DNA of 64,000 bases from CAZXYS01 sp964645005 (lineage in GTDB: Bacteria > Bacteroidota > Ignavibacteria > Kapaibacteriales > UBA2268), in assembly GCA_964645005.1 (NCBI GenBank), contig CAZXYS010000015.1, positions 1 to 64,000 of the forward strand. Direction: 5' to 3'. The position numbers were made by a program, and so were the translations under genes. Under the pieces are notes generated by a model, which saw only the letters and a list, made by a program, of their open reading frames with translations, was not told the DNA's origin and ran no database searches. This document shows, in pieces, positions 26,687 to 35,067 of this stretch; position 1 is the first letter of the stretch; each line of letters opens with the position of its first letter.

Positions 26687-27253
26687 ATGAAGAAGTCCAT
26701 ACTAACCATAGGGTTACTAATACTCGTACAGACGCTTACTTTCGGGAAAAACAACAGTTCTGATGAAATGCTTGATAAAGCAAGGCAGATGTATTACAAA
26801 GCTACCGACAATGAGGAACATTTAGAGCCGGCTATAGAGCTATTCATTGAATTGGAAAAAGCAGATGAATCATACGAGGGCGTTGCAAAGACATATATCG
26901 GCTCGCTGACAGCGCTGAAAGGATACTATGCCTTCTGGCCCCAGGATAAATGGAAATTAGCCAATAAAGGCATTGACATTATGAAACGCGGAATTGAGCA
27001 AAGCCCTGAGAATCTCGAGGCGCTGTTCATATACGGAACGACCTGCTATCATCTGCCGTTTTTCTTCGGGATGGCGGAAGAAGCCGAAGAAAAGCTGAAA
27101 AGGATTATCACGCTCTCAAATGAGAATTCCATATCGCAGTATGATTCCGGGATAATCAAGAATGCACTGATATTTATCAGGGATAATATCGATCTGACAA
27201 AATCCGAGACAAATAAAACCAAAGAACTGATCAAAATCATCACAAAAACCTGA
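26687..27253 (+). CDS. Exported TPR-like protein within the carotenoid cluster, function unknown
   Basis: The 188-residue product begins with a signal peptide (MKKSILTIGLLILVQTLTFG). The mature part is all-helical with TPR-like units: 'AIELFIELEKADESYEGVAKTY', 'GIDIMKRGIEQSPENLEALFIYG' and 'AEEAEEKLKRIITLSNENS' (given in fragments). An unusual aromatic insert 'YYAFWPQDKW' and 'HLPFFFGMAEEAE' resembles the pattern of other TPR proteins encoded in Bacteroidota carotenoid clusters, but no function is assigned. The stop is one base from the ATG of the next desaturase gene (TGATATG), so it is translationally linked to carotenoid synthesis. Periplasmic location is inferred. Confidence 0.8.
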   Translation: MKKSILTIGLLILVQTLTFGKNNSSDEMLDKARQMYYKATDNEEHLEPAIELFIELEKADESYEGVAKTYIGSLTALKGYYAFWPQDKWKLANKGIDIMKRGIEQSPENLEALFIYGTTCYHLPFFFGMAEEAEEKLKRIITLSNENSISQYDSGIIKNALIFIRDNIDLTKSETNKTKELIKIITKT

Positions 27254-27254
27254 T

Positions 27255-28730
27255 ATGAAAAAAGTTGCTGTCATAGGGAGCGGTTTAGGAGGATTAAGTT
27301 CGGCTGTACATCTGGCGAAACTTGGTTATTCAGTTGATATTTTTGAGAAGAATTCCCTCCCAGGCGGCAAAGTTGGCGAGATTAGCTTCGACGGCTATAG
27401 ATTCGACACAGGTCCTTCAATCCTGACAATGCCATTCATCCTTAAAGAGCTCTTCGAATTTGCCGGATTCAACATTGATGAACATCTTGAAATTGAACCT
27501 GTAGAGCCCATTTGCAGGAATTTCTTCCCCAACGAGAAATTCGTAGATACCTCGCCCGATACAGAAGCTATGCAGCAGCAGATAACGCAGTTTTCCCCGA
27601 CCGACGCCGAAAATTATCCCAAATACCTCGACTACAGCAAGAAAATTTATGACAATTCGGCACAGGTGTTTCTCTATGAGCCGTTCCACGAAGTCGGCAA
27701 GCTCTTTAAAGAGAAGAAAATGCCTTCGCCGCTCGATGTATTCAAGCTGGATGTATTCCGCACCGTACACGATGCGAACAGCTCATTTTTCAAAAATGAG
27801 AATATAGTCAAGATCTTCGACAGATATGCCACTTACAATGGCTCGAGCCCTTACATGGCGCCGGCGACGCTGAATAATATTTCCCATGTGGAGTTGAATC
27901 TGGGCGCTTATTATGTGAAAGGCGGGATTTACAGGATAGTCGAGGCGCTTACCGCTATCCTCGAAAAAATGAATGTGAATATAAATTTCAATACGCCGGT
28001 AGATGAAATTCTTACAGAGAATAATTCGGTTAAAGGAATTTCTGTAAACGGCGAAAAGATAGATTACGACAATGTTGTTAGCAATGCGGATGTGGTTTAT
28101 ACTCACAATCACTTGCTGAATGGTCAGAGCAGGCGGAAATACAAGCTGAATAAGCTGGAACCTTCGCTGTCGGCTATGTTGTTTTTATGGGGCGTTGATA
28201 AAACCTTTGATGGACTGAAGCATCACAATGTGATATTTCCTGAGAATTACAGGCAGGAATTCATTGATATTTTCGACAGGAAAAAAGCGCCGGAAGACCC
28301 GGCAATTTATATTTCCATAACCTCGAAGTCCGATCCGAGCCATGCGCCGGAAGGCTGTGAGAACTGGTATGTGCTTGTAAACATGCCGTATTTGACTGGC
28401 AACAATGGCGCTAAATATGGTACGTCAATAAAGAAAATTTTATTTAAGAAACTGAAGCAATCAGGTTTTGACCTTGAAAACCACATTGCGGCAGAGAAAA
28501 TTATCGAACCGGTAGATTTTGAGGGGCGTCACAATTCAAACCGGGGGAGTATTTACGGCATTTCATCAAACACGCGGATGACCGCTTTCAAGCGGCCTGC
28601 CAACAGAAGCAGGGATATTGAAGGTCTCTATTTTGCAAGTGGTTCTTCGCACCCGGGCGGCGGCATTCCGCTGGTACTGCTATCCGGCAGGCACTGCGCT
28701 AATTTGATAAGATATAGGGATAGAAGTTGA
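27255..28730 (+). CDS. crtD: CrtD-like carotenoid 3,4-desaturase (phytoene-desaturase family)
   Basis: The 491-residue flavoprotein starts with the FAD-binding motif VIGSGLGGLSSAVHLAKLGY and ends with the family signature 'FASGSSHPGGGIPLVLLSG'. Internal features LKHHNVIFPENYRQEF and APEGCENWYVLVNMP are closer to the Bacteroidota CrtD (1-hydroxycarotenoid 3,4-desaturase) type than to CrtI. The second desaturase in this cluster has the classical CrtI signatures, so this copy is assigned to the later step after CruF hydration. The assignment of reaction is inference by comparison; a second CrtI- or CrtN-type step is the alternative. Membrane-associated, FAD-dependent. Confidence 0.8.
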   Translation: MKKVAVIGSGLGGLSSAVHLAKLGYSVDIFEKNSLPGGKVGEISFDGYRFDTGPSILTMPFILKELFEFAGFNIDEHLEIEPVEPICRNFFPNEKFVDTSPDTEAMQQQITQFSPTDAENYPKYLDYSKKIYDNSAQVFLYEPFHEVGKLFKEKKMPSPLDVFKLDVFRTVHDANSSFFKNENIVKIFDRYATYNGSSPYMAPATLNNISHVELNLGAYYVKGGIYRIVEALTAILEKMNVNINFNTPVDEILTENNSVKGISVNGEKIDYDNVVSNADVVYTHNHLLNGQSRRKYKLNKLEPSLSAMLFLWGVDKTFDGLKHHNVIFPENYRQEFIDIFDRKKAPEDPAIYISITSKSDPSHAPEGCENWYVLVNMPYLTGNNGAKYGTSIKKILFKKLKQSGFDLENHIAAEKIIEPVDFEGRHNSNRGSIYGISSNTRMTAFKRPANRSRDIEGLYFASGSSHPGGGIPLVLLSGRHCANLIRYRDRS

Positions 28731-28773
28731 TGGATGAAGATTATAAGAGCAGGATCTTCAGTATTAGATTATC

Positions 28774-29018
28774 ATGTCATTGCGAGAAGCGCAGCGACGA
28801 AGCAATCTCTGGTTCTTGTCCTGCTTCCCGAATTCCGATTTGGGATGTTCAGCTTAACAAAAGTTGTACTTTGTCATAATCTCAAGCAATTTCTGAAAAG
28901 TACAACTTTGCATGAAAATATCATTAATAAATCTGAATTTAGTAATGAGGATAAAGATAAGATTGCTTCGCCCCGCTAAAGCGGGATTTTAAAGACTAAA
29001 CTCCGCTCGCAATGACAC
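28774..29018. repeat. MITE-like element with TGTCATTGCGAG terminal inverted repeats
   Basis: The left end ATGTCATTGCGAG...GCGACGAAGCAATCT (28774-28808) is mirrored by AGATTGCTTCG...CTCGCAATGACA (28960-29018), giving a non-coding element of about 245 bases in the only long gap of the carotenoid operon. It also holds a CCCGC-TAAA-GCGGG hairpin near 28972 and an internal inverted pair AAAGTTGTACTT/AAGTACAACTTT. Related ends occur at 44011 and 63133. Confidence 0.8.
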
Positions 29019-29058
29019 TCAACTTTATCAAATAAATACATATACAAAAAATACATTT

Positions 29059-30534
29059 ATGAAAAAAGTAATTATAATAGGATCAGGATTTGGCGGGCTA
29101 TCGCTGGCGGTGAGGCTGCAAGCGAAAGGCTTCAACGTTGAGATATTCGAGAAGAATTCTAAAGTTGGCGGTCATGCATCGCAGATGAAGAAGGACGGAT
29201 TCGTCTTCGATATGGGACCTTCGCTGATTACCGCACCGGATATTATCGGGCGGATTTTCGAGTCCGCTGGGAAGAAAATTGAAGATTATCTGGACATGAT
29301 CCCGCTGGATCCGTTTTACAGGATATATTTCCACGACGGAACTCATATCGATTACAATGGCGGCAGCGAGCGGATGATCCGCCAGATGGAGCAGTTCAAC
29401 CCGAAGGACGCTGCCAATTATCACAAATTCATCGACTATTCCAGAAAAATATACGATGCGGTGATCACGGAAGGACTCGGCTCAACGCCTTTTAATAAAC
29501 TTTCGACTATGCTGAAATTCTTCCCGCGGGCGCTGAAATTGGGGGCGTTATCCCCCGCTTACACTCAGGCGTCGAAGTTTTTCAGCGATTTCAGGCACAG
29601 ATTCATGTTTTCCTTCCATCCGCTGTTTATCGGGGGGAATCCGTTCCGGGTGCCGTCAATCTATCTGATGATCTCATATCTTGAGAAAGCAGGCGGTGTG
29701 TGGTTTACGAAGGGCGGAATGTACAGCCTGATTCGCGCTTTTGAAAAGGTATTTCTCGAGAGCGGCGGCAAAATAAGAACTAATAGCGAGATAAGGGAAA
29801 TCGCCATGAAGAACGGCAGGGCGGCTGGCGTCAAGACAGATGGGGGATATTTCCCCGCTGACATAGTCGTTTCAAATGCTGATCTGACGCATACTTACGG
29901 TCACCTTATTAAAAAAGGTTCCGCGCCACGCTGGAATAAAAATCGTCTGCAAAAAGCGAAATACTCGATGAGTTCTTATATTCTCTATCTTGGCGTAAAG
30001 AAAAAATATCCTGAACTACTGCACCATACATTGATATTATCGCCTCGTTATAAGGAACTGATCGGCGATATTTTCGATAATCAGATACTGCCGGAAGATT
30101 TTTCGATGTATCTTCATGCACCGACCCGCACTGATCCTTCGATGGCGCCGGAAGGCTGCGAGAGCCTTTACATCCTTGTTCCGGTGACAAATTTAAAGGG
30201 AAATGTTAACTGGCAGCAGATACAAAATGAATTTGGCGACAGAATAATTGACTATCTCGAGAATAAATTTGGTCTGGAAGGGCTGCGAGAGAATATTGTC
30301 GTCAGGGATCAATTCACGCCGGTGGATTTTCAAAAGCAGAGAAATTCGCATCTTGGCAGTCCGTGGGGATTCGAGCCGGTGCTGACACAATCTGCATACT
30401 TCCGCGCTCATAACAGAAGCGAAAATATAGACAATCTCTACCTTGTCGGGGCGGGTACGCATCCCGGCGCCGGTCTGCCGGGCGTCATGCTATCCGCCGA
30501 AGCGACAGAGAAGATGATCTTAAAACAAAAATAA
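29059..30534 (+). CDS. crtI: Phytoene desaturase (CrtI)
   Basis: A 491-residue FAD-dependent desaturase: N-terminal IIGSGFGGLSLAVRLQAKGF and GGHASQMKKDGFVFDMGPS, and C-terminal 'NLYLVGAGTHPGAGLPGVML', the CrtI bacterial-type phytoene dehydrogenase signature. Internal 'YLHAPTRTDPSMAPEGCESLY' agrees with classical CrtI (motif shown abbreviated here to its ends). It converts phytoene to lycopene by four desaturations. It is a paralogue of the preceding desaturase and is separated from it by the MITE-like element; the GGPP synthase begins 51 bases downstream. Confidence in the family is high and in the CrtI rather than CrtD assignment good. Confidence 0.9.
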   Translation: MKKVIIIGSGFGGLSLAVRLQAKGFNVEIFEKNSKVGGHASQMKKDGFVFDMGPSLITAPDIIGRIFESAGKKIEDYLDMIPLDPFYRIYFHDGTHIDYNGGSERMIRQMEQFNPKDAANYHKFIDYSRKIYDAVITEGLGSTPFNKLSTMLKFFPRALKLGALSPAYTQASKFFSDFRHRFMFSFHPLFIGGNPFRVPSIYLMISYLEKAGGVWFTKGGMYSLIRAFEKVFLESGGKIRTNSEIREIAMKNGRAAGVKTDGGYFPADIVVSNADLTHTYGHLIKKGSAPRWNKNRLQKAKYSMSSYILYLGVKKKYPELLHHTLILSPRYKELIGDIFDNQILPEDFSMYLHAPTRTDPSMAPEGCESLYILVPVTNLKGNVNWQQIQNEFGDRIIDYLENKFGLEGLRENIVVRDQFTPVDFQKQRNSHLGSPWGFEPVLTQSAYFRAHNRSENIDNLYLVGAGTHPGAGLPGVMLSAEATEKMILKQK

Positions 30535-30584
30535 ATAATTGAAATTATTATAGATAGGAATTATTGGGAAAGAAAGATAAAATT

Positions 30585-31559
30585 ATGAAAAAAATCAATG
30601 AAATACTTAGTCCGGTCAGGCAGCGCCTTATTGAATTCAATGATTATTTTGACGATATGATCAGCTCGGATAAGGATGTTCCAAAGGAATTTGCGGAATA
30701 TATCATAGATAATAAGGGGAAGCAGGTGCGTCCGGCGCTGGTGTTGCTGGCTGCCGAGGTCTGCGGCGGCGTGACGGAAAGATCATACGCTGCGGCGGCA
30801 ATTGTAGAACTTATGCATAATGCTGCTCTCATGCATGACGATGTTATCGACAATTCCGACTTTCGGCGTGGGAATCCCTCATTCAAGGCGCTATGGGGGA
30901 ATAATTATTCCATCCTGTTCGGCGATTTTATTATATCCAAAATTTTCACTCATATCGCTGAAAGGCGTGAATATGAATTCTTTGAAATTGCCGCAAACGT
31001 TTTCCGGAACATGTGTTTGAGCGAGATTAACCAGATGGACAGGATAAGGGATCTCGAGACCGATGAAGATATGTATTTCGATATTATCGGCGGTAAAACG
31101 GCGGGTCTGATCTTTGCTGCCTGCGAGATGGGCGCGATCAGCGCTGCATACAGCAGAGGACAAAGGAATTTGATAAAGCAGTTCGGCAAATATCTCGGGC
31201 TGGCATTTCAGATAAAGGATGATGTTTTTGATTATGGATTTGACAGCAAGACAGGTAAGACCTCGCATAAGGACATCATGGAAAAGAAGCTGACGCTGCC
31301 GATGATCCATTCGCTCGAGCAATCCGACGCAGCAAGTTCCTTCAACATAAAGAATTATATTAAAAACGGCGACCTCAATAAAGAGAATATCGCCGAGATA
31401 ATAGATTTCGTGAACAGCCATGGCGGCATAAATTATTCGATTGATGTGGCTTCCGGCTATATTGACAGGGCGCTGCGGATTCTTGCCGAATTTCCCGAAA
31501 GTGAAGCGAGAAATTCTATGACCGCCCTCGCTAAATTCATTGTTGACAGAGATTATTGA
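30585..31559 (+). CDS. Polyprenyl diphosphate synthase, probably GGPP synthase
   Basis: The ATG at 30585 is chosen over an upstream TTG because of the start codon and the MKKINEIL beginning typical of this family. The 324-residue protein has the family's two Asp-rich motifs, MHDDVIDNSDFRRG (first, about 85) and FQIKDDVFDYG (second, about 215), plus GKQVRPAL and LFGDF. Chain length is set by residues before the first motif (AALMHDD), which are small-to-medium and do not prove GGPP over longer prenyls. The position directly before phytoene synthase argues for geranylgeranyl diphosphate supply; an IspB-like quinone side-chain enzyme is the alternative. Confidence 0.88.
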   Translation: MKKINEILSPVRQRLIEFNDYFDDMISSDKDVPKEFAEYIIDNKGKQVRPALVLLAAEVCGGVTERSYAAAAIVELMHNAALMHDDVIDNSDFRRGNPSFKALWGNNYSILFGDFIISKIFTHIAERREYEFFEIAANVFRNMCLSEINQMDRIRDLETDEDMYFDIIGGKTAGLIFAACEMGAISAAYSRGQRNLIKQFGKYLGLAFQIKDDVFDYGFDSKTGKTSHKDIMEKKLTLPMIHSLEQSDAASSFNIKNYIKNGDLNKENIAEIIDFVNSHGGINYSIDVASGYIDRALRILAEFPESEARNSMTALAKFIVDRDY

Positions 31560-31577
31560 CAAAGTCGGGATGATACC

Positions 31578-32474
31578 ATGAAAACACATGAAATGAATGG
31601 CACTTACAAACCGCACCAGGCTTATGCGAAGGAAATCATGAAGTATCATGCTAAAAGCTTTTACTTCGCGGGTAAATTCCTGCCGGCAGAGCGCAGGGCA
31701 GCCACTTACGCGGTTTATTCCTTCTGCCGATATGCGGATAATATTGTGGATAATCCACGGCAGCGTTCTCATGAAGAAATTTTGCATGAGCTTAACGAAC
31801 TCAGCCAAGAGCTCGAAAATGCCTGCAATTACGGCGAGTCGGAAAATCCGGCTGTTGGCGCTTATATTGCATCTGCGAAAGAATACGGCATTCCTGCAAA
31901 ATATGCGCTGTATCTGCTCAAAGGCGTTGAAATGGATTTGACCATCAACCGCTACGATAATTTCGACGAGCTCTATCTTTTCTGCTATCGTGTGGCGGGG
32001 GTTGTAGGATTGATGATGACTTATGTCCTCGGATTTGAAGATGAGGAAGCTCTAAAATATGCGGAAAAGCTGGGCATAGCTATGCAGTTAACCAATATCC
32101 TGCGTGACATCAAGGAAGATAAGGAAATGGGCAGGATTTATCTGCCGCAAAATGAGATGGCGGAATTTGGAATAAATGATGAAAATGTTATAAATGAGCA
32201 ATTTACTGATAATTTTCGCAAATTTATGGAATTCCAGGTGGATAGGGCGCAGAAATATTATGAAGAAGCAAATGCCGGCATAAAAATGCTCAACAGGGGC
32301 TCGCAGTTCGCTATTTATGCGGCGAGCGAAATTTATTCCGGCATACTTGACAAAATCAGAAAAAATGATTATAATCCGTTTAATGAAAGAGTATTTGTCC
32401 CAAAATCCCGGAAAATTTCAATACTCTTATCGGAACTATTAAAACGACGCATTATTCCTTCAAAAGCAAACTAA
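31578..32474 (+). CDS. crtB: Phytoene synthase (CrtB)
   Basis: The 298-residue trans-isoprenyl synthase joins two GGPP to phytoene. Two Asp-rich sites are present: YSFCRYADNIVDN (about 49-61) and 'QLTNILRDIKEDKEMGRIYLP' (about 173-193, DxxxD). The squalene/phytoene synthase signature 'YCYRVAGVVGLMM' is close by in the form LFCYRVAGVVGLMM. An N-terminal HAKSFYFAGKFLP matches phytoene synthases rather than squalene synthases. Its stop codon overlaps the ATG of the next gene (TAATG), so the acyltransferase is translationally coupled. Confidence 0.93.
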   Translation: MKTHEMNGTYKPHQAYAKEIMKYHAKSFYFAGKFLPAERRAATYAVYSFCRYADNIVDNPRQRSHEEILHELNELSQELENACNYGESENPAVGAYIASAKEYGIPAKYALYLLKGVEMDLTINRYDNFDELYLFCYRVAGVVGLMMTYVLGFEDEEALKYAEKLGIAMQLTNILRDIKEDKEMGRIYLPQNEMAEFGINDENVINEQFTDNFRKFMEFQVDRAQKYYEEANAGIKMLNRGSQFAIYAASEIYSGILDKIRKNDYNPFNERVFVPKSRKISILLSELLKRRIIPSKAN

Positions 32475-33208
32475 TGATAAAAACCACACATAAAAAAACT
32501 TATCAATATTTTTTTGATATTTATTTAAGAAGGCTTTTCAAAAAGAACTTTTATTCCATGCACATGTTTGGTGAGCCGCCTAAAATCAGTGATCTATATC
32601 ATTTGATAATCACGCCGAACCATTCGTCGTGGTGGGACGGCTTTTTCACTTATTATCTGAATAAAATCGCTTTCGGGCGAAAATTCTACCTCATGATGCT
32701 GGAATCGCAGCTTACAAAGTTCAATTTCTTCTCGAAGATTGGCGCCTACTCTATCGATCCGGATTCACCGAAGAAGATAATGGAAAGCCTGAATTACTCA
32801 GTCGATATATTAAATGAAAATCATAAGCCCATTACAGTGAACATATATCCACAGGGTGAACTGCTGCCGAACATCACACGTCCAATCATCTTTAAGAAAG
32901 GGCTGGACAAGATCATCCAAAATTATGGGAAAAAGCTGAATATAATGCCGCTCGCTATCCGTATTGAATTTTTGAATGAGCAGCGACCTCAGGCATTCTT
33001 TAAGTTTGGCAGGAATTTAACCATTGACTGTTATAATTTCCCCGGCGTGAAAACCTTCGCCGAAGAAACAGAACGGCTTCTGGACGAGATCAATGCCGAA
33101 ATCATCGCTGGTAATCGAGGACAAATCATTTTTTCAGGGAAGGAATCAATCCACGACACTACCGACAAATTTTTCAGCCAATTCAAAAAAGATCAGCCAA
33201 ATGATTGA
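32474..33208 (+). CDS. PlsC-like acyltransferase of the carotenoid cluster
   Basis: A 244-residue 1-acylglycerol-phosphate-acyltransferase-family protein with the NHX4D active site as NHSSWWDG (about 50) and the second block as YPQGELLPN (about 119, normally FPEGTRS). The Glu/Arg-rich third block is degenerate. In green sulphur bacteria and Bacteroidota, similar enzymes beside carotenoid glycosyltransferases (CruC/CruD arrangement) acylate the sugar of carotenoid glycosides. Here a glycosyltransferase gene overlaps the 3' end, supporting that role; general phospholipid acylation is the alternative. Confidence 0.82.
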   Translation: MIKTTHKKTYQYFFDIYLRRLFKKNFYSMHMFGEPPKISDLYHLIITPNHSSWWDGFFTYYLNKIAFGRKFYLMMLESQLTKFNFFSKIGAYSIDPDSPKKIMESLNYSVDILNENHKPITVNIYPQGELLPNITRPIIFKKGLDKIIQNYGKKLNIMPLAIRIEFLNEQRPQAFFKFGRNLTIDCYNFPGVKTFAEETERLLDEINAEIIAGNRGQIIFSGKESIHDTTDKFFSQFKKDQPND

Positions 33209-34325
33209 GCTTGTTATCACAGTGATTGTAATTGCGGCGCCGGCTGTCATCTTGCTGAATGTAATTATCAATGCAGTGTTCGGTCCATTTTTGAAAAAAG
33301 GACCGAAAAGCGCTGTTAACAGGAAAGTTTCCATTCTCGTACCCGCAAGAAATGAAGAGAAGAATATCGGCAGATGCCTGGACAGCCTGTTGAAGCAAAA
33401 TTATCCCAATTTCGAAATAATTGCACTGGATGATTCTTCCACGGATAAAACACTGGAAGTACTTGAAATATATGCAAATAGCTATGATAATATTAAAGCT
33501 GTCAAAGGTGAACCTCTGCCTGAAGGCTGGATAGGCAAGAATTGGGCTTGCCGGCAGCTCGCATGGCATGCCACAGGCGAGATAATGATCTATACTGACG
33601 CTGATGTCTGGCATGATAGCAGCGCCGTCTCAAAAACTATCGGCTTGATGGAAAAGCACGATCTTGACTTCATCAGCGCCTTTTCGCAGCAGAAGACAGT
33701 AACATTCTTTGAGAAGCTGATCATTCCCGTCATCGACCTTATCATCTATTCATTTTTAATATTATGGTCAACGAAATTACTGAAAAGTAAGATGCTTGCT
33801 GCCGCCAACGGGCAGTGGCTGGCAATCAAAAAAAGCGTGTATGATGATATTGACGGGCATGAATCAGTGAAAGACAAAATTGTCGAAGATGTGGAATTGA
33901 GCAAACTTATAAAAGCAAGAGGATATCGCATATTAACTACGGCAGGCACCGGTATTGTCTTTTGCAGGATGTATAGTTCGTTGACTGAGATATGGGAAGG
34001 TTTGACAAAGAATCTCTTCGGGATAAGCGCGAACAGCTTTTTTGTATTATTCATATTTTTATCAATAATAACAATTTCAGCGATAATACCATTCTTTCTG
34101 TTATTTACAAAAGTTTTTTTAATCGCAGCGCTAATTTCAATTGCACTGAATATTCTCTGGCGAAGCCTGCTGGCAGTGAGATTCGGGCATCCTTTTCTGA
34201 TCGGAGTTTTGCTGCATCCGATTTCCGCATTATTTTTGATTGCAATAGGATTGAATTCCGCAATAAAGAGCAAATTTGGCAAAGTTTCATGGAAAGGAAG
34301 GGAATTCAGGCTTAATGCAAAATAA
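33201..34325 (+). CDS. Family 2 glycosyltransferase (CruG/CruC-like, carotenoid)
   Basis: The ATG at 33201 overlaps the acyltransferase stop by eight bases; it gives a membrane helix at residues 3-25. The GT-A core follows: VSILVPARNEEKNIGRCLDSL, ALDDSSTDKT, then IYTDADVW (DxD) and a distal 'EDVELSKLIKARGY' (ED motif). Three to four hydrophobic helices close the protein (about 280-360). This is the layout of membrane-bound GT2 enzymes such as CrtQ, CruC and CruG. It is directly followed by cruF, as cyanobacterial cruG is, so glycosylation of a CruF-hydrated carotenoid is the likely reaction. Sugar donor unknown. Confidence 0.85.
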   Translation: MIELVITVIVIAAPAVILLNVIINAVFGPFLKKGPKSAVNRKVSILVPARNEEKNIGRCLDSLLKQNYPNFEIIALDDSSTDKTLEVLEIYANSYDNIKAVKGEPLPEGWIGKNWACRQLAWHATGEIMIYTDADVWHDSSAVSKTIGLMEKHDLDFISAFSQQKTVTFFEKLIIPVIDLIIYSFLILWSTKLLKSKMLAAANGQWLAIKKSVYDDIDGHESVKDKIVEDVELSKLIKARGYRILTTAGTGIVFCRMYSSLTEIWEGLTKNLFGISANSFFVLFIFLSIITISAIIPFFLLFTKVFLIAALISIALNILWRSLLAVRFGHPFLIGVLLHPISALFLIAIGLNSAIKSKFGKVSWKGREFRLNAK

Positions 34326-35067
34326 CAGAAATGGAAAGGGAATACGAAAAAGTCATCCTGAGCGCAGCGAAGGATCCAGCGCGCCTGTCCGGTCAGTTGA
34401 TACGACTGACCGCAAAAAACTGAAAATCGCCAAAACATCCGTTTTATATCTCTTCCTCATATTAGGCGGACTCTGGCATTTGCTGGGCTTCTTCCATCAG
34501 ACTATGAAGATACTCGCCGGACCCGTATTGATAGCTCTAAGCATCTGGCTTTTCTTAGAATTTTTCTTTGCGAATAAAGACAAGAACTTCAGGTATAAAT
34601 TAGTCAGCTATTCGATCGTGCTTGTGTCAGTCAGTTGGTACATAGAATTCATCGGCGTAGATACGGGTATGATCTTCGGCGAATACGTATATGGCGGCGT
34701 ATTGCTTCCGGCGCTGTCAAGTGTGCCCGCAGCAATAGGATTCGCTTGGCTTACGACGCTGTTCGCTTCGACGGGGGTAGTCCCGCTTTTCAGAAAACGC
34801 TTCAAACCACTGATCCATGCTCTGTTCACAGCCCTTCTAATGACATTCTTCGATTTCCTCATGGAACCTGCTGCAACCAAACTCAACTACTGGAACTGGG
34901 CTGGCGGTACAGTCCCGTTATTGAACTACATCTCGTGGTTCGTCTTCGGATTCATATTTTCTTATGCAGGAATAAGGCTAAACCTTTTCCGGGGCAAAAT
35001 TCCCGCCATAGCGCCGCATTTTTACTTTGCGCAGGTTGTATATTTTTTGATGATATATTTGAAGTGA
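34315..35067 (+). CDS. cruF: CruF-like carotenoid 1',2'-hydratase (Caroten_synth family)
   Basis: The ATG at 34315 overlaps the preceding stop codon by 11 bases. After about 40 residues the protein has seven hydrophobic segments and the family's polar motifs: WYIEFIGVDTGMIFGEYVYG, 'FLMEPAATKLNYWNWAGG' and 'PLLNYISWFVFG' (conserved E, D, N and W residues). CruF adds water to the psi-end of gamma-carotene-type precursors. Oddity: residues 13-24 spell SHPERSEGSSAP, encoded by a dispersed palindromic repeat (about 34351-34405) placed in frame at the N-terminus before the first helix. Convergent with the DUF5916 gene, whose stop codon begins at the very next base. Confidence 0.87.
   Translation: MQNNRNGKGIRKSHPERSEGSSAPVRSVDTTDRKKLKIAKTSVLYLFLILGGLWHLLGFFHQTMKILAGPVLIALSIWLFLEFFFANKDKNFRYKLVSYSIVLVSVSWYIEFIGVDTGMIFGEYVYGGVLLPALSSVPAAIGFAWLTTLFASTGVVPLFRKRFKPLIHALFTALLMTFFDFLMEPAATKLNYWNWAGGTVPLLNYISWFVFGFIFSYAGIRLNLFRGKIPAIAPHFYFAQVVYFLMIYLK
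34349..34404. repeat. SHPERSEGS-encoding dispersed repeat inside cruF
   Basis: GTCATCCTGAGCGCAGCGAAGGATCC is the widespread 'TCATCCTGAG' palindromic repeat (quoted here as TCATCCTGAGCGCAGCGAAG). It is followed by a GGTCAGT-TGATACG-ACTGACC hairpin. The whole lies in the reading frame of the downstream membrane protein without a stop. Confidence 0.75.

Noticed and set aside
28734..28979. 81-codon frame between the two desaturase genes
   Set aside because: It lies almost wholly within the MITE-like repeat; its peptide is the translation of the repeat.
30891..31808. 305-codon minus-strand frame opposite the GGPP synthase and crtB genes
   Set aside because: It is antisense to two genes with clear catalytic motifs; its own translation shows no domain and is His/Ile/Phe-rich as expected for a shadow frame.
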